A model generated the notes under the pieces. The model searched no databases. It was not told where the DNA came from and saw only the letters and a program-made list of their open reading frames with translations. A program made the translations under genes and the position numbers. Positions 51,248 to 59,831 of a stretch of DNA of 64,000 nucleotides are shown piece after piece (position 1 is the first letter of the stretch; each line of letters starts with the position of its first letter). This DNA is from Cryptosporangium arvum DSM 44712 (GTDB lineage: Bacteria; Actinomycetota; Actinomycetes; Mycobacteriales; Cryptosporangiaceae), in the NCBI RefSeq assembly GCF_000585375.1, contig NZ_KK073874.1:8281913-8345912 (forward strand). Reading direction: 5' to 3'.

Positions 51248-52129
51248 TCAGGTCTCCAGCGGCTTCGCGTGCTCAGCGAAGGCGTCGAGGAAGGTGTCCC
51301 ACTCCTCCGGGGTGATCACCGGGTAGAGCACGAACTTGGTGACGCCGGCCTCCACGTACCGCTCGATCGTCGCGGCGATCGCCGGCCAGCCCACCGGTAC
51401 CAGCTCAGCCGGGTCGACGTCGGGCCGGCGGGCGCGGAGGGCTGCCGCCGTCCCGTCGGGCAGCGAACCGAACGCCACCGGCAGGCTCAGCCCGAAATGG
51501 TCCGGTTCGATCTCGCGCCCGGCCCGCTCGGCGGCCGCGTTGATGCTCACGATGCCGGCCGCCGTCTCCGCAGGCGTCTGCCGGCTGGCCAGCCATCCGT
51601 CGCCGAACCGGCCGACCCGCTCCAGCGCGGCCGGCACCGCACCGCCGAGCCAGATGTCGGGCCGGCGCTCCGGCCACTCCCCGATCCCGATGTCGTCGAA
51701 CGAGAAGTGGTCGCCGTGGAAGCTGACCGTCGGCTCGGACAGCAGCCGGCGCACCACGGTGAGCGCCTCGTCGAAGACCGCGCCACGGCGGCCCGGTGGC
51801 ACCGGGAACGCGCCCCGCTCGCTCGCGCGGGCCGGACCGAGGCCGACCGCGGGTAACACCCGCCGCGGAGCGAGCAGCGCGAGCGTCGCGAGTTCCTTCG
51901 CGAACAGCACCGGGTTCCGCCCGGGCAGCACGACCACACCGGTGCCGACCTTCAGCCGCTCGGTGCGGGCCAGCGCCCAGGCCAGGCCGGCCATCGGGTC
52001 GACCGACCGGGCCGAGAGCTGCTCGGAGAGCCAGAGCGAGTCGACGTCCAGCTCTTCGAGCCGGGACACCAACCGCTCCAGCGCTCCGGCGGGCAGCGAG
52101 CCGGTGCCCACCCCGATGCGGATTTTCAC
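51248..52129 (-). CDS. LLM-class flavin/F420-dependent oxidoreductase
   Basis: A 293-aa TIM-barrel luciferase-like protein: IGVGTGSLPAGALERLVSRLEELDVDSLWLSEQL, VGTGVVVLPGRNPVLFAKELATLALLAPRRVLPAVGLG, WLGGAVPAALERVGRFGDGWLAS and FVLYPVITPEEWDTFLDAF. These enzymes use F420 or FMN; short actinobacterial forms are often F420-dependent. GTG start 7 nt after the SEC-C gene stop, so the two are cotranscribed. Confidence 0.9.
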   Translation of the reverse strand: MKIRIGVGTGSLPAGALERLVSRLEELDVDSLWLSEQLSARSVDPMAGLAWALARTERLKVGTGVVVLPGRNPVLFAKELATLALLAPRRVLPAVGLGPARASERGAFPVPPGRRGAVFDEALTVVRRLLSEPTVSFHGDHFSFDDIGIGEWPERRPDIWLGGAVPAALERVGRFGDGWLASRQTPAETAAGIVSINAAAERAGREIEPDHFGLSLPVAFGSLPDGTAAALRARRPDVDPAELVPVGWPAIAATIERYVEAGVTKFVLYPVITPEEWDTFLDAFAEHAKPLET

Positions 52130-52136
52130 CCGCTTC

Positions 52137-53105
52137 TCACCCCCGCGAGCGGGGAAGGCAGCACTTCTTGTACTTGCTGCCGGAGCCGCACCAGCACGGG
52201 GCGTTCCGCTCGGGCGGCCAGTTGATGTGTTCGGTGCTGTTGCTGACGTAGGCCGCCCTGGTCTGCGGGTCGGCCGGGTCGCCGGCCGCCTCCAGGCCCG
52301 CGACCGTGCCGGGAACCAGCACCAGATCGGGCCCGGACCGCCGGACCAGCTCGCGCTCCAGCCGGGCCCGGTGCTCGTCCCAGTTCGCGCCGTAGGTCTC
52401 GGTCAGCGCCGGCCACCGCTTCACCAGCTCGTCGAACTCGGCCTGCGGCCAGAACACCAGGTCGTCGGTGGCCTCCGCGGCCGTGCGGGCATTGGCGTTG
52501 GCGAGCTTGGTCTCGAGCCGTTCGGCGAGCACGTCGTGCGCGTCGTGCGAGCGGCCGAGCGTGTGGCGGATGCGGTGGCGCTGCTGCAGCAGGAAGAACA
52601 GCAGGCCGGCGTCCTCGGCGCTGGTCGGGTCGGGGCCCTCGCGCTCGGCCAGGACCTCCTCGACCGCTCCGGTCAGCCACTCCTCCGCGAGCTGGGCGCG
52701 CCCACCGACGGCCAACGCCACGGTGAGGTACGCGGCCGCTTCGGTGTACTGGGTGAGCACGGGGCGCAGCGGCTCGAGCTCGGCCACCGCCTCGTCGTCA
52801 CGGCCGGTGCGGAACAGGATCCGCGCCCGCAGTGCCCGGGCCGCCGCGGACTGGCTGTCTTCGCGTTTGCCGTACGCCTCGAGCGCGCGGTCCACGTACC
52901 GGAGAGCGGCGTCGAGCTTGGAGCGGCTCTCGGCGATCTCGGCGGCGAGTACGAGCGCGAGCCCGGCGTCTTCCGGGTCGGACAGACGACCGGCGTCCAC
53001 GGCGCCCGACAACTCGGCGGCTATGCCGAGCGGATCGGCCGCGCCCAGTGCGGACTGTCGGATCTCTGCAAGGTCTGTGCTGGTCAGATCAGCTTTCAGC
53101 GCCAC
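52137..53105 (-). CDS. TPR-like protein with C-terminal SEC-C zinc motif
   Basis: About 322 aa. The N-terminal 200 residues are helical, TPR-like (ALVLAAEIAESRSKLDAALRYVDRALEAYG; AAARALRARILFRTGRDDEAVAEL). The C-terminus carries a SEC-C motif RNAPCWCGSGSKYKKCC, a zinc-binding element found in SecA and in many accessory proteins. The GTG at 53105 gives a natural N-terminus; a GTG 39 nt upstream is in frame. It may mediate protein interaction; client unknown. Confidence 0.85.
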   Translation of the reverse strand: MALKADLTSTDLAEIRQSALGAADPLGIAAELSGAVDAGRLSDPEDAGLALVLAAEIAESRSKLDAALRYVDRALEAYGKREDSQSAAARALRARILFRTGRDDEAVAELEPLRPVLTQYTEAAAYLTVALAVGGRAQLAEEWLTGAVEEVLAEREGPDPTSAEDAGLLFFLLQQRHRIRHTLGRSHDAHDVLAERLETKLANANARTAAEATDDLVFWPQAEFDELVKRWPALTETYGANWDEHRARLERELVRRSGPDLVLVPGTVAGLEAAGDPADPQTRAAYVSNSTEHINWPPERNAPCWCGSGSKYKKCCLPRSRG

Positions 53106-53187
53106 GCAGCAACCGTACTCCGCCGGAGCGGATTTGCCGTTCACGGGATAGCGAGCTAACGTTCACAACGTCCTCACGGGGACGCGG

Positions 53188-53264
<77 letters not shown>

Positions 53265-53266
53265 AA

Positions 53267-53301
53267 GGAACGGCCCGGACGGTTTCCGTCCGGGCCGTTC
53301 C
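53267..53301 (+). terminator. Terminator hairpin of the tRNA-fMet gene
   Basis: A perfect 16-bp stem (GGAACGGCCCGGACGG and its complement) closes on a TTT loop, starting 2 nt after the encoded CCA. No U-tract follows. Confidence 0.88.
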
Positions 53302-53640
53302 GTATGTTCCAGGTCACATCTCACCGGGTAGCGCGGCGCGCTGACCGGACCGCTCTTCTTCCGCCTCCGCGCTGATGCCGTCGCCGGGCTGGGCACGCCG
53401 GCACCGGCCGTCGGTCTCCGGCGCACGGCCGCCGACCCGCCCCGCGCCGGGTCGGTGCCGATCGGGTCGGGACTGTTCACGTTGGATCCCCGGTTCGGCT
53501 TTCGGCCGGCGCCCCCGACCGGACGTCCCGGCCCGCCGTCACGCACGGGGTGGCGTCACGTTCACCGCGCTGGAGGCCGCCGCGGCGGCGCTCGGCGTTG
53601 AGCCCCCATCGCCAGGTGGGACGACGCCGACGTTCCCTCC
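53302..53640. other. Intergenic stretch without a recognisable gene
   Basis: The 340 bp after the tRNA terminator are open in several frames, as expected at this GC content. The translations are Arg/Pro/Gly-rich with no domain, motif or ribosome site that I recognise. It may be the decayed 5' part of the sigma factor that follows. Confidence 0.5.
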
Positions 53641-54245
53641 GAAGAGGGTCTCGGCCTCCCGGCGCCGGGAGGTGCCCGGCGCGCTGGTGCGCTTCGGCCG
53701 TTTCGACCTGGCCGAGGACGCCGTGCCGGTGGCGCTGCTCGTCGCGAGCCGCCGCGGGCCGACGACCGGCGTCCCGGAGGATCCGCGCGGGTGGCTGATC
53801 CGGATCGGGCCGCAAGATGGTCGACCGGCTCCGCGCCGAACAGGCCCGGCGGGCCCGCGAGCAACGCGTGCTCAGCGAGCCCGTCGGCCCGGAGCCCGCG
53901 GCCGACGACGGCCTGACGCCGTTGGCGCTGTGCTGCCACCCGGCGCTCAGCAGCGTCTCGCGGGTCGCGCTCACGCTGCGTGCCGTCGGCGGCCTCACGA
54001 CCACGGAGCACGCCCACGGCACCAACGAGGCCACGATGGCGACCCGGCTCAGCCGCCCGAAGCAGCAGCTGACCCACACGAACGCGCGCGGTGCACACCG
54101 CCGCGTCGACGCCCGACCGCACCGACCGGCCGCAGATCGCGGCGCTGTACCTGGGGGTGGAGCGGCTCACCCGACCGCGCCGGTCCGGCTCAGCCGAGTC
54201 GTCGGGGTGGCCAACGCGTACGGCCCGCGCAGCCAACCTCCATAA
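53641..54245 (+). pseudogene. Decayed ECF sigma factor (SigI/SigJ-like, DUF6596 type)
   Basis: The pieces of a roughly 400-aa sigma factor appear in order but in different frames. Region 2 reads VRFGRFDLAEDAVPVALLVA, then PEDPRGWLIRIG. After a frameshift near 53815 comes MVDRLRAEQARRAREQRVL, then DDGLTPLALCCHPALSSVSRVALTLRAVGG, then TMATRLSRPKQQ. A large deletion and further shift follow before PQIAALYLGVERL and PVRLSRVVGVANAYGP from the C-terminal domain. The recognition helix is also mutated (TEHAHGTNEAT). It cannot encode a working sigma factor. Confidence 0.85.
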
Positions 54246-54271
54246 TCCCCCTTAATGGGTAAAAATAGGGC

Positions 54272-55441
54272 ATGACCGCACTGCCGATGTACATGGCCAG
54301 GGACGGCTTCGATCCGGTGCCCGATCTCGTCGACGCTCCGCGGGTGAGCCGGGTCCGGACACCGTTCGGCGTCGACGCCTGGCTGGTCTCCCGGCGCGAC
54401 GACGTCCGGGACGTGCTGTCCGACACCGGGCGGTTCAGCAACGCCAGGCGCTTGCGTGACTTCCCCGGTTTCGAGGACCTGGACGACGAGCAGTTCGCCC
54501 GCGCCCGGGCGGGGAACCTGCTCAGCTTCGATCCACCCGACCACACCCGCCTGCGTCGCTTCCTCACGGCGGAGTTCACCGTCCGGCGCGTCCGCGCGCT
54601 CGAACCCCGCGTGCACGAGATCGTCGACGAGCACCTCGACGCGATGGAGCGCACCGGTCCGCCCGTCGACCTGGTGCCGGCGTTCGCCCTGCCGGTGCCG
54701 TCGCTGGTGATCTGCGAGCTGCTCGGCGTCCCGTACCGCGACCGCGACGGGTTCCAGCAGCGCACGCGCGGGCTGCTCGACATCCGCACGACACCGAAGG
54801 AGCGCCGCCGGCTGGGTGACGAGTTGCGCGCGTACATGGCGTCGCTCGTCGAACGGGAACTCCGCGACCCCGGTGACGCGCTGCTCGGCTCGCTGATCCG
54901 CGAGCACGGCGACGACCTGTCGACCGACGAGCTGGTCGGCATGGCGCTGCTGCTGCTGATCGCCGGGCACGAGACCACGGCGAACATGCTCGGCCTCGGC
55001 ACGCTCGCGCTGCTCCGTGCGCCCGCGCAGCTCGAGCGGGTCCGCGACGACGACGAAGCGGTCGGGCCGGCCGTGGAGGAGCTGTTGCGGTGGCTGTCGA
55101 TCGTGCACGCCGGCGCGTTCCGCACCACGGTGACCGACGTGGAGTTCGGGGACGTGCGGATCCCGGCCGGGGAACTGGTGCTCTGCTCGCTGGCCGCGGC
55201 CAACCGCGACACCGCCACGGTCGACGACCCCGATCGGCTCGACATCGGCCGCGGCGAGATCGGGCACCTCGCGTTCGGGCACGGTGTGCACCACTGCCTG
55301 GGCGCCTCGCTCGCCCGCGTCGAGCTACGCGTCGCGTACCCGGCGCTGTTCCGCCGCTTCCCGGGCCTGCGCGAGGTGAACGCCGAATTCCGGGCGTCGC
55401 ATGCCATCTTCGGCCTGGAGAGCTGTGTCGTGTCGTGGTGA
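54272..55441 (+). CDS. Cytochrome P450 monooxygenase
   Basis: A 389-aa soluble bacterial P450: I-helix AGHETT (about residues 231-236), ExxR in EELLRW (about 270), and heme-binding FGHGVHHCLG with the Cys thiolate at residue 342. The length is normal for bacterial class I enzymes, which need ferredoxin and a reductase; none is adjacent. Substrate unknown. GGG directly before the ATG is a weak ribosome site. Confidence 0.95.
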   Translation: MTALPMYMARDGFDPVPDLVDAPRVSRVRTPFGVDAWLVSRRDDVRDVLSDTGRFSNARRLRDFPGFEDLDDEQFARARAGNLLSFDPPDHTRLRRFLTAEFTVRRVRALEPRVHEIVDEHLDAMERTGPPVDLVPAFALPVPSLVICELLGVPYRDRDGFQQRTRGLLDIRTTPKERRRLGDELRAYMASLVERELRDPGDALLGSLIREHGDDLSTDELVGMALLLLIAGHETTANMLGLGTLALLRAPAQLERVRDDDEAVGPAVEELLRWLSIVHAGAFRTTVTDVEFGDVRIPAGELVLCSLAAANRDTATVDDPDRLDIGRGEIGHLAFGHGVHHCLGASLARVELRVAYPALFRRFPGLREVNAEFRASHAIFGLESCVVSW

Positions 55442-55459
55442 CGGCCCATACTCTCCGGC

Positions 55460-56734
55460 GTGGACGGTGCGGGGTGGCTGATCGGGCTGGTCGTGTTCGC
55501 GGTGGTCTCGGCCGGTGTCACCGCCGTGGGCACCCAGCGACGCCAGCGCCGGGTGGTGGGCGGTGAAACCGTGCGGTGCCGCACCACGCTGGTCGTCGGC
55601 GAGGAACGGCCGCCCTGGTGGCGGGGACTACGGGCCGGGTGGCTGCACTTCTCCCCCGGCCGCGCCGAATGGCGCAGCGCGTTCGGCCGGACGCACGCCG
55701 ACCTGTCCGGTGCGCGGGTGCACGCGGTCAGCGGCACCGCGGGTACCTACGGCGCCGTCGGCGACACCGATCTCCGCCTGACCCTTGCGAACGGCGGGCG
55801 CGTGCGGCTGGACCTCAAACGCCGGGACGCGGTGACTCTCACCGGAGCACTCTCGGCCCGCGCCCCCCGCGGGAACCCGGCCCCGCCGGCGCGGCGCCGA
55901 TGGCCGGTGATCGCGCTGGCGCTCTGCGGCGCCTGGCTGCTGACCTGGGCGCTCGACGGCCCGACCGTCGATCGGGACTGGACGGTCGTCCTGGCGCTGG
56001 CCGGGACGCCACTCGGGATCGCGGGGCTGGCCGGGCTGGCGTTCGACCACGGCGACCGGCGCACCCCGCACCGGACCCTCCCGGTGCCGGCCCGTCCGCT
56101 CGAACCCGAACTGCCGCCGCTGATCGAGCCGCGGTTCGACGACCTCGCCCCGTACGCGGCCCGCGAGGCCAGGCCGTACGTGTGGCTGGACCCGCGCCGG
56201 CCGGACGGGATCCGGCTGCGCCCCGGGCGTCCGGAGGTGCTCGATCGGCTGGGAGCACCGGCCGCGGTGATGATCCTCGTGGTGAGCGTCCTGCGTCCCA
56301 CGTCGGTCACCAGCGTCGCGGCCATGCTGACGCTCGGCGCCGCGCTGCTGCTCGGCGTGTGGGCACTCCAGCGGGTCGTGACGCTCTTCCCCGCGCACCG
56401 CACGCTGCGCGCCCTCGCCGACCAGCCGGGAGAGGCGGTGTCCGGGCTGGTCACCGCGGACCCCGACGGAGCGCCCGTGCTCCTGCTCAGCGGTCGGGAC
56501 CGGTGCCGGGTGCCGTTGCGCTGCCCGCTGCCGGCCGCCGCGCTCGATTTCACCGGCCCGCTCCGGCTCCGCTCCCACGACCGCCTGTTCACGTTCGACG
56601 ACGTCCCCGGCGTCGCCCTGCTCCCCGACGGCCCGATCACGGCGTTGTCCGCCGATGAGCTCACCACTTTCTTCGACTCGGCCGGTGCCCTCCGCCGGGA
56701 CGGCAGACGAGCCGCCGCCGGCTATCGCGTCTGA
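55460..56734 (+). CDS. Membrane protein, DUF2550-like N-terminus, unknown function
   Basis: A 424-aa protein. Residues 1-20 form a TM helix (GWLIGLVVFAVVSAGVTAVG). Residues 35-125 form a beta-rich domain (VRCRTTLVVGEERPPWWRGLRAGWLHFSPGRAEWRS) reminiscent of DUF2550. Two more TM helices follow (WPVIALALCGAWLLTWAL; WTVVLALAGTPLGIAGLAGLAF), then another pair (AAVMILVVSVL; AAMLTLGAALLLGVWALQRVV) and a second beta domain. I do not recognise the full family. It follows the P450 after 18 bp and is probably cotranscribed. Confidence 0.6.
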   Translation: MDGAGWLIGLVVFAVVSAGVTAVGTQRRQRRVVGGETVRCRTTLVVGEERPPWWRGLRAGWLHFSPGRAEWRSAFGRTHADLSGARVHAVSGTAGTYGAVGDTDLRLTLANGGRVRLDLKRRDAVTLTGALSARAPRGNPAPPARRRWPVIALALCGAWLLTWALDGPTVDRDWTVVLALAGTPLGIAGLAGLAFDHGDRRTPHRTLPVPARPLEPELPPLIEPRFDDLAPYAAREARPYVWLDPRRPDGIRLRPGRPEVLDRLGAPAAVMILVVSVLRPTSVTSVAAMLTLGAALLLGVWALQRVVTLFPAHRTLRALADQPGEAVSGLVTADPDGAPVLLLSGRDRCRVPLRCPLPAAALDFTGPLRLRSHDRLFTFDDVPGVALLPDGPITALSADELTTFFDSAGALRRDGRRAAAGYRV

Positions 56735-56742
56735 CCCCACCC

Positions 56743-56790
56743 TTGACAGGTGAAGCTAACCGGATTAGCTTTTAGCTAAGCCTATTAGCT
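56743..56790 (+). promoter_or_regulatory. Promoter with overlapping TTAGCT operator array
   Basis: A consensus TTGACA (56743-56748) is followed 17 bp later by TAGCTT as a possible -10. AGCTAA/TTAGCT half-sites occur at 56754, 56765, 56772 (as TTAGCTAA) and 56785, making two overlapping inverted repeats between -35 and the ribosome site of the hydrolase gene. A repressor binding here would block RNA polymerase. No regulator gene adjoins; TetR and MarR families use sites of this kind. Confidence 0.65.
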
Positions 56791-56807
56791 AGTGCCTGGA
56801 GGCAGCC

Positions 56808-57641
56808 ATGACCGAGTTCCTCACCGTCGACGGCGGCACGATCGCCTACGACGTCACCGGCACCGGGCCGCTCGTCGTGCTCGCGCACGGCATGGGCGAC
56901 AGCCGCGCGTCGTACCGCTTCGTCGTTCCGCCGCTGGTCGCGTCCGGCTACCGCGTCGCCAACGTCGATCTGCGCGGGTGCGGCGAGTCGAGCGCCGTCT
57001 GGTCGTCGTACACCCGCACCGACATCGCCGGGGATCTCCTCGCGGTCGTCCGGCACCTGGGCGGCCCGGCCGTGCTGGTGGGGCAGTCGATCTCCGGCGG
57101 CGCGGCCACCGTCGCCGCGGCGCTCGCCCCCGACCTCGTCGACGGCATCGTCGAGATCGCCCCGTTCACCCGCAAGCAGGCGATCAGCCTCGGATCCCTG
57201 CGTTCGAAGAGCTACCGCACCGGCATGGTCCGGCTGCTGATGATGGCCGTCCTGGGCAGCACCACCTGGTGGCACCGCTACCTCGACCACGCCTTCCCCG
57301 GGCGCAAGCCGGCCGACTGGAGCACCCAGCTGGAGAACAACCGGGCGATGCTCGCCGAGCCGGGCCGGATGAAGGCACTGCAGGCCATGGGCCGGACCCC
57401 GGCCACCGACGCCGCGGAGCAGCTGGCCGACGTCCGCTGCCCGGCGCTGATCATCGAGGGCTCCCTCGACCCCGACTGGGCCGACCCGCGCGCCGAGGGC
57501 GAAGCGATCGTGGCCGAGCTGCCGTCCGGCGTCGGCACGCTCGCGGTGGTCGACGGCGCCGGCCACTACCCGCACACCCAGTACCCCGATGAGACCGTCG
57601 CGCTGCTGTTGCCGTTCCTCGGGGCTCACGCGCGCGCCTAG
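56808..57641 (+). CDS. Alpha/beta hydrolase
   Basis: A 277-aa alpha/beta hydrolase: LAHGMGDSRASYRFVVPPL oxyanion region, VLVGQSISGGAATVAAAL nucleophile elbow (GQSISG, Ser), SLDPDWADP acid region and VVDGAGHYPHTQ with the catalytic His. The GGAGGC box sits well before the ATG. Expression is probably controlled by the TTAGCT array directly upstream. Substrate unknown. Confidence 0.92.
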   Translation: MTEFLTVDGGTIAYDVTGTGPLVVLAHGMGDSRASYRFVVPPLVASGYRVANVDLRGCGESSAVWSSYTRTDIAGDLLAVVRHLGGPAVLVGQSISGGAATVAAALAPDLVDGIVEIAPFTRKQAISLGSLRSKSYRTGMVRLLMMAVLGSTTWWHRYLDHAFPGRKPADWSTQLENNRAMLAEPGRMKALQAMGRTPATDAAEQLADVRCPALIIEGSLDPDWADPRAEGEAIVAELPSGVGTLAVVDGAGHYPHTQYPDETVALLLPFLGAHARA

Positions 57642-57656
57642 AGCACGTCCGGGAAG

Positions 57657-58619
57657 ATGACGGGTATGCGACGGGTAGTGGTGATCGGGGCTACGGGGCA
57701 CATAGGCAGCTATCTGGTGCCGCGGCTGGTGCGCGCCGGGTACGAGGTGGTCGCGCTGAGCCGGGGTGAGCGCGCGCCGTACCACGAAGCTCCGGAGTGG
57801 CAGTCCGTCCAGCGGCTGACCGTGGACCGGGACGCGGAGGACGCGGCCGGGACGTTCGGCACGCGGGTGGCGCAGCTGGAGCCCGACGCGGTCGTCGACC
57901 TCATCTGCTTCACGCCCGACTCGGCCCGGCAGCTCGTCGAGGCGCTGCGGCCGACCCGGCCGCTGCTGCTGCACTGCGGAACGATCTGGGTCCACGGCCG
58001 CGCCGCCGGGGTGCCGATCACCGAGGACGAGCCGCGAACGGGCTACGGGGAGTACGGCACCGGCAAGGTCGCGGCCGAGGAGCTGCTGCTGCAGGACACC
58101 GGCGTGCCGACCGTGGTGCTGCACCCCGGGCACATCTCCGGCCCGGGCTGGCCGGTGATCACCCCCGCCGGGAACCTCGACCCGGACGTCTGGCGACGGC
58201 TGGCCACCGGTGAGCCGCTCGCCCTGCCGGCCCTCGGGCTCGGCGTGCTGCACCACGTCCACGCCGACGACGTCGCCCAGGCGTTCGAGAAGGCACTGAC
58301 CCGGCCCGACGCGGTGGGGTCCAGTTTCCACGTGGTGGCCGAGCGGGCGATGACCTCGCGTGGGCTCGCCGCCGGTGCCGCGGCCTGGTTCGGCCGCGAG
58401 CCGGTGCTCGAGCTGGTCGAGTGGGCCGAGTTCGAGGAGCGGGTGGGGCCGGAGCACGCCGGGGTGACGCGCGACCACATCGAGCGCAGCATCACCGCCG
58501 ACATCACGCGCGCCCGCACGGTGCTCGGCTACGCGCCGAAGTACACCGCGCTGGACGCCCTCCACGAATCGGTCACCTGGCTGGCCGCGAACGGCCACGT
58601 CGACCTCGGCGGCCACTGA
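57657..58619 (+). CDS. NAD-dependent epimerase/dehydratase (extended SDR)
   Basis: A 320-aa extended SDR: VVIGATGHIGSYLVPRLVRAGYEV at the N-terminus (GxxGxxG), LLLHCGTIWVHG, a Tyr-x-x-x-Lys-like YGTGKVAAEELLL and VLHPGHISGPGW, matching atypical NAD(P)-binding epimerases. It starts 15 nt after the hydrolase stop, so it belongs to the same inducible operon. Confidence 0.88.
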   Translation: MTGMRRVVVIGATGHIGSYLVPRLVRAGYEVVALSRGERAPYHEAPEWQSVQRLTVDRDAEDAAGTFGTRVAQLEPDAVVDLICFTPDSARQLVEALRPTRPLLLHCGTIWVHGRAAGVPITEDEPRTGYGEYGTGKVAAEELLLQDTGVPTVVLHPGHISGPGWPVITPAGNLDPDVWRRLATGEPLALPALGLGVLHHVHADDVAQAFEKALTRPDAVGSSFHVVAERAMTSRGLAAGAAAWFGREPVLELVEWAEFEERVGPEHAGVTRDHIERSITADITRARTVLGYAPKYTALDALHESVTWLAANGHVDLGGH

Positions 58620-58668
58620 CCCCACCGGTCAACGTCGCCGGGGCCCGGCGGACGGGTGCGGCAGGGAC

Positions 58669-58782
58669 GGCGAGCCGCCCGGCTCGGTGTTCGCGGAATA
58701 CCAGGTGCTGTCCGACGTCAGGCCGGTGCTGCGACGCCTCGAGGCCCGCGAGACCGTCGGCAAACTCGTCCTCAAGCCCTAG
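58669..58782 (+). pseudogene. C-terminal remnant of a zinc-binding dehydrogenase/quinone reductase (MDR)
   Basis: Thirty-seven residues read GEPPGSVFAEYQVLSDVRPV, then LRRLEARETVGKLVLKP and a TAG. The ending RPVLxRLxARExVGKxVLxP is the standard C-terminus of MDR oxidoreductases. No start or nucleotide-binding part precedes it. Its stop overlaps the stop of the convergent gene at 58779. It is a deletion remnant. Confidence 0.7.
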
Positions 58783-59831
58783 CCGACGAACGGGCGCTTC
58801 CAGTTGTTCGGATCGCCGGGGTCGTCGACCAGTTTCACCGTGGACGCGGCGCGCCGGGCGACGTCGGGCTCGATCACCGGCCCGGAGCCCGTCACGGCCA
58901 CCGGGACGACGCCCACCACGTCCTTCGTGGTCGGACGCACGACGGCGGCGTCGTCGGGCACCGTGTTCGTCGCCCCGCTGTCGTGCTCGTCGTCGCCGGC
59001 CAGCACGTACGGGGTCGACGAGCGCACGGCGTCCTGGTCGTTCGTGGCCGAGACCGTCACCCAGCTCCCGTACAGCCAGCGGCCGTCGGAGCTGAACTTG
59101 AGCACACCGGCGTAACGGCCGTCGGGGCCGGTCATCGTCGCGGCCCTGGCCAGTTTCAGCCCCCCGGGCGCCGGGACGGTGAACGGCATCCGCACCGGGG
59201 TGTTCCCCGTGGTCCGCAGCGCCTTGGCCAGCCGGACGGCCAGCTCGACCGGGTCGGACGAGTCGTAGATCTTGACGACGGCCCACGCGGTCGGGCCCCA
59301 GAACCACCAGAGCTCGCCGGCGCGGTCCGACTTCGGGTCGGGGCGGAGCCAGTGGCTGGGGTTGCCGTCGCCGTAGATGCTCGCGGCGTTCGTGGACGGC
59401 CACTCTTCGCTCGGCAGCACCTGCCCGGTGCCGTTGATGCTCAGCGTGGCCAGCGGCGCGTTTCCCTTCCCCAGCAGCGTGATCCGCTGGTAGGTGGTGG
59501 CGGACTCGTGCTCTTCGGCGACCACGCCCTCGGGGCGCCAGGTGAGTTCGAGCGCGAACCGGGTCGGGTCGAACACGTGCCTCGGCGACGGGTTGAACTC
59601 CGCCGGCGCGGCCGCGACCGACGTCGGCTCGTCGTTGCGCAGCGTCGGGAGCAGGGCCAGCACGAGGCCCAGCGCGACGACGAACGCGCCCGACGTCAGC
59701 CCGGCGATCCGGTTCCGGCGGCGGCGACGCTTCACGCCGGCGATCGCCCGCCGCGGATCGACCCGGCTGGGCGGTGGTTCGTCGGCGACGAGGGTGCGCA
59801 GCAGCGTCGCGGCCCGGTAGTCGTCCATCAT
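58779..59831 (-). CDS. CU044_5270-like membrane protein, partner of the SigE-family sigma factor
   Basis: A 350-aa protein with a short cytoplasmic N-terminus (RAIAGVKRRRRRNR), one TM helix (GLTSGAFVVALGLVLALLPTL, about residues 42-62) and a long extracytoplasmic beta-rich domain with LELTWRPEG and NPSHWLRPDPKSDRAGELWWFWGP. In actinomycetes this type of protein follows SigE-family sigma genes and may work as a membrane-bound sensor or anti-sigma-like partner. GAGGAG lies before the ATG, which overlaps the sigma stop (TGATG). Confidence 0.82.
   Translation of the reverse strand: MMDDYRAATLLRTLVADEPPPSRVDPRRAIAGVKRRRRRNRIAGLTSGAFVVALGLVLALLPTLRNDEPTSVAAAPAEFNPSPRHVFDPTRFALELTWRPEGVVAEEHESATTYQRITLLGKGNAPLATLSINGTGQVLPSEEWPSTNAASIYGDGNPSHWLRPDPKSDRAGELWWFWGPTAWAVVKIYDSSDPVELAVRLAKALRTTGNTPVRMPFTVPAPGGLKLARAATMTGPDGRYAGVLKFSSDGRWLYGSWVTVSATNDQDAVRSSTPYVLAGDDEHDSGATNTVPDDAAVVRPTTKDVVGVVPVAVTGSGPVIEPDVARRAASTVKLVDDPGDPNNWKRPFVG

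Noticed and set aside
53302-53640. A mobile element or attachment site next to tRNA-fMet
   Set aside because: No integrase, inverted repeat or duplicated tRNA end was seen in the window.
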